From assembly GCA_022559845.1 (NCBI GenBank), contig CM040128.1:222813643-222877642 (forward strand): 64,000 bases of DNA, in the 5' to 3' direction. The position numbers were made by a program, and so were the translations under genes. The notes under the pieces were generated by a model. That model was not told where the DNA came from. It saw nothing but the letters and a program-made list of their open reading frames with translations, and searched no databases. Shown piece after piece: positions 59,063 through 64,000 of the stretch. How positions within the stretch are numbered: the stretch's first letter is position 1; each line of letters starts with the position of its first letter. The DNA is from Amorphophallus konjac. Lineage: Eukaryota > Streptophyta > Magnoliopsida > Alismatales > Araceae.

Positions 59063-60974
59063 ATGGCTTCATTAACTACACATGCTTCGATGGTTTCTCT
59101 GCTCATTTATGATGGTTCAGATTTTTCTACATGGGTAGGGAGAATGTTCATCTATGTTAGCTCCATAGATCCATAATTATGGACTCTTATATACGATGGT
59201 CCTCATGAGCTACCATCAAATTCAATTGATTGGTCAGCCGAACATAAGACCAAACACAATGATAATCTTGCTGCATATAACTTAATTACAGCTGCAGTTG
59301 ATCTCAGACTAACTCATCTTATGTCCTCCTGTAGCACAGCCAAGCAAGTACTGGACAGGTTGGTGAAAATCAATGAAGGGAAGGAACAAGAACAAGAATG
59401 CTTCATGGCCGACCATGCAGAACAGTCCAGCAATACTTCCTCATCACAGGTAAACTCTGACTCCGAGGAATTCACTTTTGAAGAGCTTATGGAAGCCTAT
59501 GATGAGTTGATTACTCAATACAAAATGGTAAAATCAGAAAATATAAATTTGAAAAAGGATCTCAAGAAAAGTAACCGAAATGAAAGTTCTTTTTGTAAAA
59601 ACTGTTATGCTTTTGAAGAGCTAAACGACACTCTTTCTTTTGATCTAGATACGTATAAACAAAGCATTGCATGTCTAAGGGATGAAAATGAAAATCTTCA
59701 TAATGAAATCACTAGGTTAGAAGAAATTGTAATAAAACTTTAAAACCAACCTAAATCAATCTCTAATGATCAAACTATGGCCGATGGGCTAATTCATGAT
59801 GAGAGGTTGATTGAGGAAAGTAAAAATTCTGAAACTCAAAGTGAAAAGGTCCTAAAAGAAACTGAAGTCTCATGCTCTGCTAATTTTGCATGCAAAGAAT
59901 GCTCGTTCATGAAAAAGATAAATATGGGTCTCCATGATGATCTTGAATGGTAACAAAATCTGATTGATTCTCTGAAAGACGAGAATAGAGAATTGTTGGA
60001 AAAGAAAATTAAACTTGAACAAGATGAAGAAGAAGTGAATGAAAAACTGGTTGCACTTGGAAAAGGCAAAACTGTCATTAATGGTTGCTCTGAAACATTG
60101 CATGCTTTAGAACAAGAAAATCAAAATCTTAAAGCGGTAAATGCCATGCTCAATGAGCAATTAGCAGCATGCGAAGAGGGTCCTGATGAATCTAAACAAC
60201 ATATTTCCTCACTTGAAAATAAAATTCAAGGTTTGAATGATTTCTTGTCAATATTTGCCCAAGACCAAGATTCTGGCTCATCAGAAGCCACCACTTCCTG
60301 TGGTCACCAAAAAGGGCATACTGTTCGAAAGAAAAGTAAAATTCAGCATGCTCATCCAAACATGCACCACAACATGTCCAATGCTAAATACCATGTTTTC
60401 CACAAAACGAATGTCCATTGTTATTATTGTGGTAGACATGGTCACACTGTGCATGATTGTTTCATCCTGAGAAATGATGAGCTTAGAACAGGACAACAAG
60501 TGAAAGGGCAAGGAAAGAAACAGGTCAACACTGGCAGAGGGTCTGCTCAGCGGAACTCTGCACAGAATTGCATGGAGAATCAGAAGTGTCGACATTCCTA
60601 TCCAAATAGGTCGACACTCCCCATGGCCTTCAATAGAAATGCTTCTCTTCGCTGCTTTCATTGTGGTAAGACTGGTCACACTGACCAGGAATGCTGGCAT
60701 CTGAAAGAAAGATATCCCCCTCATACCATGAAAGGTAAAAATCATGCTCGCCCACAAAAGCATATTCCACATGCACACGCACATGAACATAAAAAGAAAA
60801 ATCAATCTTTTGTGTGTTGTTTCTATTGTGGGAAAAATGGAACATGAGATATATGATTACCTCACAATGAGGGAAGATGATGTGATTGCCCTAAAAAAGA
60901 TGGGCCAAGATGTTAAACATGTTGCTAACCCACAAGGACCCAAGCAAGCTTGGGTACCTAAAAATTCCAAATGA
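59063..60974 (+). pseudogene. Gag of the right Sirevirus-like element, broken
   Basis: From the ATG at 59063 the frame carries TAA at 59174-59176 (codon 38), 59741-59743 and near 59948, then continues to 60845. The head (YDGSDFSTW) is the copia gag N-terminus. Long coiled-coil stretches follow (59480-59740, 60000-60240). Knuckles are CYYCGRHGHTVHDC (about 60418), CFHCGKTGHTDQEC (about 60652) and a third, CFYCGKNG, where a one-base insertion near 60838 shifts the frame; the tail to 60974 ends GPKQAWVPKNSK. The intact relative is the gag at 18425-20407. Confidence 0.88.
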
Positions 60975-61754
60975 GAATTTTGGGTGCAGGATGCCTTGGA
61001 GCTGAGAAATGAATGGTCAGGTAAATAAAAGTTCAAGGCACAGGTATGTAAATATTTTTTTTTATCATTTTTCATGTTTAGTCATGACATGTAGATATTG
61101 CATCATAAGTTTGCCCATTTTGTTCAATAAACTTCTGCAAACTGAATTGCTTGTTTGAAATGATGATTTATCCCCCGTGGTGTGAAGATGAACACATGAG
61201 CTAGATTAATTGCTCACACCCTGCTTGACTTCTGGTATTTTAAATGGTCTAGAGTTGAAAGGCAAGTCATGCTTGCCCAGAACTCTTACTATGCGTGAGA
61301 AGGATCTAAGATCAAAACCTCCGCCGTGTACCAGAGATCAATTATTTCGGCTGTTTAATTCATGAGAAACTTGTTATGCAGATGAAGTTGATGTGATGAT
61401 GAGTTGTTTGGTACCTGATATCAGCCACATGAAATTCTTAGATTTTAGTTTTGATGATGCATACCATGGCTGCATTTTTAACTTGTTATTCATGTTAGCA
61501 TTGTTTAAAGGGGAAGTCTAGCAATTGGCATCATCATGTTACATTCAGTTCAAAATCAATTGTGAATGATTTGTGTTTGCATCATCGTGTGATCTCATGT
61601 ACTTCTATGCAAATCATGTTTAGGAAGACACAAAAATGTGCAATCATCATGCAACGTCTTCATTGTATTGTGCATTCACATAAGTCTTAGGTTGCATAGT
61701 TCATTGCCAACCCATGCATGCTTTCAGTAGGAGTCAACATCTAAAACCAAGCTG
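60975..61754. other. Non-coding segment between gag and RT fragment
   Basis: Where an autonomous Sirevirus would encode protease, integrase and the start of RT, I find about 780 bp without coding signal. It contains structured module copy B (61232-61334) and a purine run, AAAGGGGAAG, near 61509. It resembles the 3' non-coding DNA of gag-only elements, so the element may be a chimera. Confidence 0.5.
61231..61335 (+). ncRNA. Structured non-coding module, copy B
   Basis: Outer stem TCTGGTA...TACCAGA (7 bp); hairpin GGCAAG-TCATG-CTTGCC (61261-61277); hairpin CTTAC-TATGC-GTGAG (61285-61299); hairpin GATC-TAA-GATC (61303-61313). The first arm seen in copies A and C is weak here. The shared unpaired words are ACTATGCGTGAG and CTCCGCC.TGTA. 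Confidence 0.5.
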
Positions 61755-62590
61755 CATGCTCCCTTAGAATAAAGTTACTTCAAATGGATGTAAAAAATTA
61801 CTTTCTTGAATGGTTTGATCAAGGAAGAAGTCTATGTAGAGCAGCCCCCTGGCTTTGAGAACTCATGCAAATTTTGTATATAAGCTAGACATGGCACTTT
61901 ATGGCTTGAAGCAAGAACCAAGAGCTTGGTATGAGAGACTAAGCTTATTCCTCATTGAGAAAGGGTACACACGAGGTAAGGTAGATCAAACACTTTTCAT
62001 CAAGAGGCAAGGTAAGAACATCTTGATTGTTCAAATTTATGTTGATGATATTGTGGTTGGTTCTACTAAATCTGAAATGTGTGAGGAATTTGCTAACCTC
62101 ATGACTAGCGAATTCGAGATGAGCCTAATGGGAGAACTCAAATTTTTTCTCGATTTGCAGGTCAACCAAGGAGAAGATGGGTGCTTCATAAGTCAAGCCG
62201 AATACATCAAGGAGCTGTTGAAAAGATTTGACATGACAAGCAGTAAAATAATTGCAACTCCTATGAGCACTACAACATCACTGGATTCGGATGAAAATGG
62301 TAAATTAGTGAATGTAAAAATCTATAGAGGTATGATCGGCTCCTTACTTTATTTGACTGCATCCCGACCAGATATCCAGTTTAGTGTTTGCCTCTGTGCT
62401 AGATTTCAAGCTAGTCCTAGAGTAGGACCAAGCATATTGAGATTAGGCATCACTTCATTAGAGATGAGGTCTTTAAGAAAAATTTTGAACTACATTTTAT
62501 TGATACTCTAAATCAGATTGCTAACATCTTTACCAAGCCCTTGTGTAATGATAGGTTTACTACACTCAGAAGGGAGCTTGGTCTTTGCAG
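61755..62590 (+). pseudogene. Sirevirus-like RT and RNase H fragment
   Basis: LQMDVKNYFLEW-like sequence at about 61770, two frameshifts, then an open stretch (61855-62511) with YKLDMALYGLKQEPRAWYERL, the catalytic YVDD (IYVDDIVVGS, about 62035) and LYLTASRPDIQFSV. After 62410 the RNase H middle is deleted and the frame shifts; the end of the family (ITKPL-like, FTKPLCNDRF) is readable to about 62590. RT copies the element RNA. This copy cannot work. Confidence 0.88.
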
Positions 62591-62788
62591 ACCTCAGGCC
62601 ACTAAAAATTGAAATGATGATCCTCTTCAGCTTGGTTGTGTGTCTTGAAATTTGGCATCCATGCATTGTTCATATGTAAATATGTCATTTTGCATCTGAT
62701 GTAGCATTGCATGTAGTCACGATGCATAATAAAGTTGAATTCATGTTCACGATGCATTACATGTGGTGTAGCTTCATTCTTGCATGGC

Positions 62789-62882
62789 CATGGTATATCA
62801 AATGTTGATATATGGAAAGGCAGGTTATGCTTGCCTAGAAGCACTCAATATGCGTGAGGTTTCACCTCTGCCAAGTACCATG
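62789..62882 (+). ncRNA. Structured non-coding module, copy C
   Basis: Outer stem CATGGTA...TACCATG (7 bp); arm TATATCA-AATGT-TGATATA (62794-62812), sharing two bases with the outer stem; hairpin AGGCAGG-TTATG-CTTGCCT (62818-62836); CTCA...TGAG around TATGC; hairpin GAGGT-TTC-ACCTC (62856-62868). It lies about 200 nt after the RNase H end. Confidence 0.5.
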
Positions 62883-64000
62883 CGTCACTATCGCATATAG
62901 GCCATATAGTAAGGGGGAGTTGTATCTTTGCAGCATTCATGCATTTGTTTAATCTTCATTCTGTTGCATTTAATAAGTGTACAACCATGTGCTGGGTCAT
63001 GCATTTCATGTCTACCAACTTCATGTTTGATCAGGTCAACCCCTGCATGGTTCTAGTCAACCTCTCCTTGACAATTATCTTTTCACTTGCAAACATAACT
63101 CCTTGAGTGCATCCATTGCATATCCTTAGGGGGAGTCTTACTGCCTTTCTTAATCCCTTGCAATCTGAACTTCACTGGCTTCCAGTTTGAAAATGAGATC
63201 ATGAGACCTACAGAACTACGGCGTAAGAGCTTTCTATTATATGAACTGATGATTGTCCATCCAATGAAAATGGTTCAGATTTAATGATTTCCTTGAAGTT
63301 CTGAAATATTTATTATGAAATCATCTATGTTCTGTGGTTTTAATAGACCTTAACTAGAGATTGCATATTGTGCCTTGAATGACTATTTTGAAATTTGAAA
63401 ATTCAAAAGTCATAGTAACGTTGGTTGAGATGCTAAAGCTTAGTATTATTTTTAAATATCTTGATGCGCTGGAATTCCTGAAAATCAACTTGACAGAGTA
63501 ATGATATTATTGTACGAAGAAATATGTCACGTCATCCAATCAAGTGACGAATGATATGTCATGATGTGCCCATGTTATCTCTGTCTTAATTCACTTGGAC
63601 TTTAGGCAAAGCACTAGCATACTTGCTGAGAAATATATCTTCTCATCAAAGAAATGAGATCGGATATGTCATGACGTGACTTTGCTATCTCTGTTTATTC
63701 TGATGCATAACAGTCAGTCTTACCAAATACCTAGGAATACTAGCGTCTAAACAATGTGTATTCTTACGGATATGAGGCATGTACTAGACTCGATTGCTCG
63801 TAAAATATGAGTCATGTGCATAAAACTGCAAAAGATCATGCAAATAGTGCTAAAATCATAAAATTCCATGCTTTAGTCATGCTTGTTTAACCTCAATACT
63901 AGTTTGTGCTACTCCCGATGAAATTTTTGAATATGAATGTATAAGACAAGGGAATGTTAAACACTGCCATGATATGCACTTATGGTTCCTTTCTATTAAA
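62883..64000 (+). other. 3' non-coding region of the right Sirevirus-like element
   Basis: No ORF of interest. Polypurine-like TAAGGGGGAGT (about 62911) and TTAGGGGGAGT (about 63127) match the repeated tracts of Sireviruses, but neither is followed by the LTR start TGTTGTGCCCC, so the true 3' LTR is outside the window or lost. Confidence 0.5.

Larger units (their letters stand above)
56648..64000 (+). mobile_element. Degraded Sirevirus-like Ty1/copia element, 3' end outside the window
   Basis: 5' LTR 56648-58986 starts TGTTGTGCCCCTG, close to the start of the gag-only copia LTR (TGTTGTGCCCCCTG), and ends CAACA before a primer site GTGGTATCGGAGAC. Gag (59063-60974) has three stops and a frameshift. 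Protease, most of integrase and the front of RT are absent. An RT/RNase H fragment follows at about 61755-62590. No matching 3' LTR is seen before 64000. The five bases before the LTR are GAGCT, the expected TSD. Confidence 0.8.

Noticed and set aside
62789..62882. Structured module as a tRNA or tRNA-derived SINE
   Set aside because: The arms suggest a cloverleaf, but loop sequences and the internal A and B box promoter motifs of tRNA genes are absent, and there is no poly-A tail.
62911..62921. Start of the 3' LTR of the right Sirevirus-like element after AAGGGGGAGT
   Set aside because: The sequence that follows does not match the 5' LTR start TGTTGTGCCCC.

Overview
The window is intergenic heterochromatin of a flowering-plant nuclear genome. 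I found no host protein-coding gene, rRNA or tRNA. Nearly everything readable is LTR retrotransposon: Ty3/gypsy Tekay-like and other chromoviruses, a Tat-like gag element, and Ty1/copia Sirevirus-like elements. These lineages and the tRNA-Met primer-binding sites are typical of angiosperms. I cannot name the species.

Layout. (1) About 53-2767: an LTR of a minus-strand Tekay-like element whose body lies left of the window; it is inserted in a Tat-like gag. (2) 2768-9571: a Tat-lineage element with two tandem gag modules in one reading frame, no pol, several minisatellites, and the first part of its 3' LTR (from 9221). (3) 9572-48758: a nest with target-site duplication (TSD) CCCTC. The host is an old decayed Tekay element (LTRs 9572-11848 and 46482-48758). 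Into it went a gag-only Sirevirus-like copia element on the minus strand (13210-33370, TSD GTACC), and into that element's right LTR a minus-strand chromovirus (21202-31162, TSD CTAAC). Separately, a very young intact Tekay element (33798-44047, TSD GATTT) split the host reverse transcriptase. (4) 48764 to about 49330: the rest of the Tat LTR. (5) About 49331-56647: degenerate repeats, mostly unresolved. (6) 56648-64000: a degraded Sirevirus-like copia element with 5' LTR, gag and an RT/RNase H fragment, running off the right edge.

Order of events follows from nesting and LTR divergence judged by eye: Tat, then old Tekay (about 8 % LTR difference), then copia and chromovirus (each about 2 %), then young Tekay (one mismatch found in 2674 bp). 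Only the young element has an unbroken gag-pol frame and looks able to move. The gag-only copia and Tat elements would depend on proteins from relatives.

The most unusual signals are non-coding. A roughly 100-nt module occurs three times (54152, 61232, 62789); it has an outer stem and several hairpins whose stems change in a compensatory way. Arrays of GC-rich imperfect palindromes occur in the LTRs of five elements; they lie in the transcribed leader of the gypsy elements but upstream of the TATA box in the copia elements. The copia U3 also carries about 27 copies of a TGTATAGACTT-like motif. Both Tekay elements show splice-site-like signals flanking the palindrome-rich leader.
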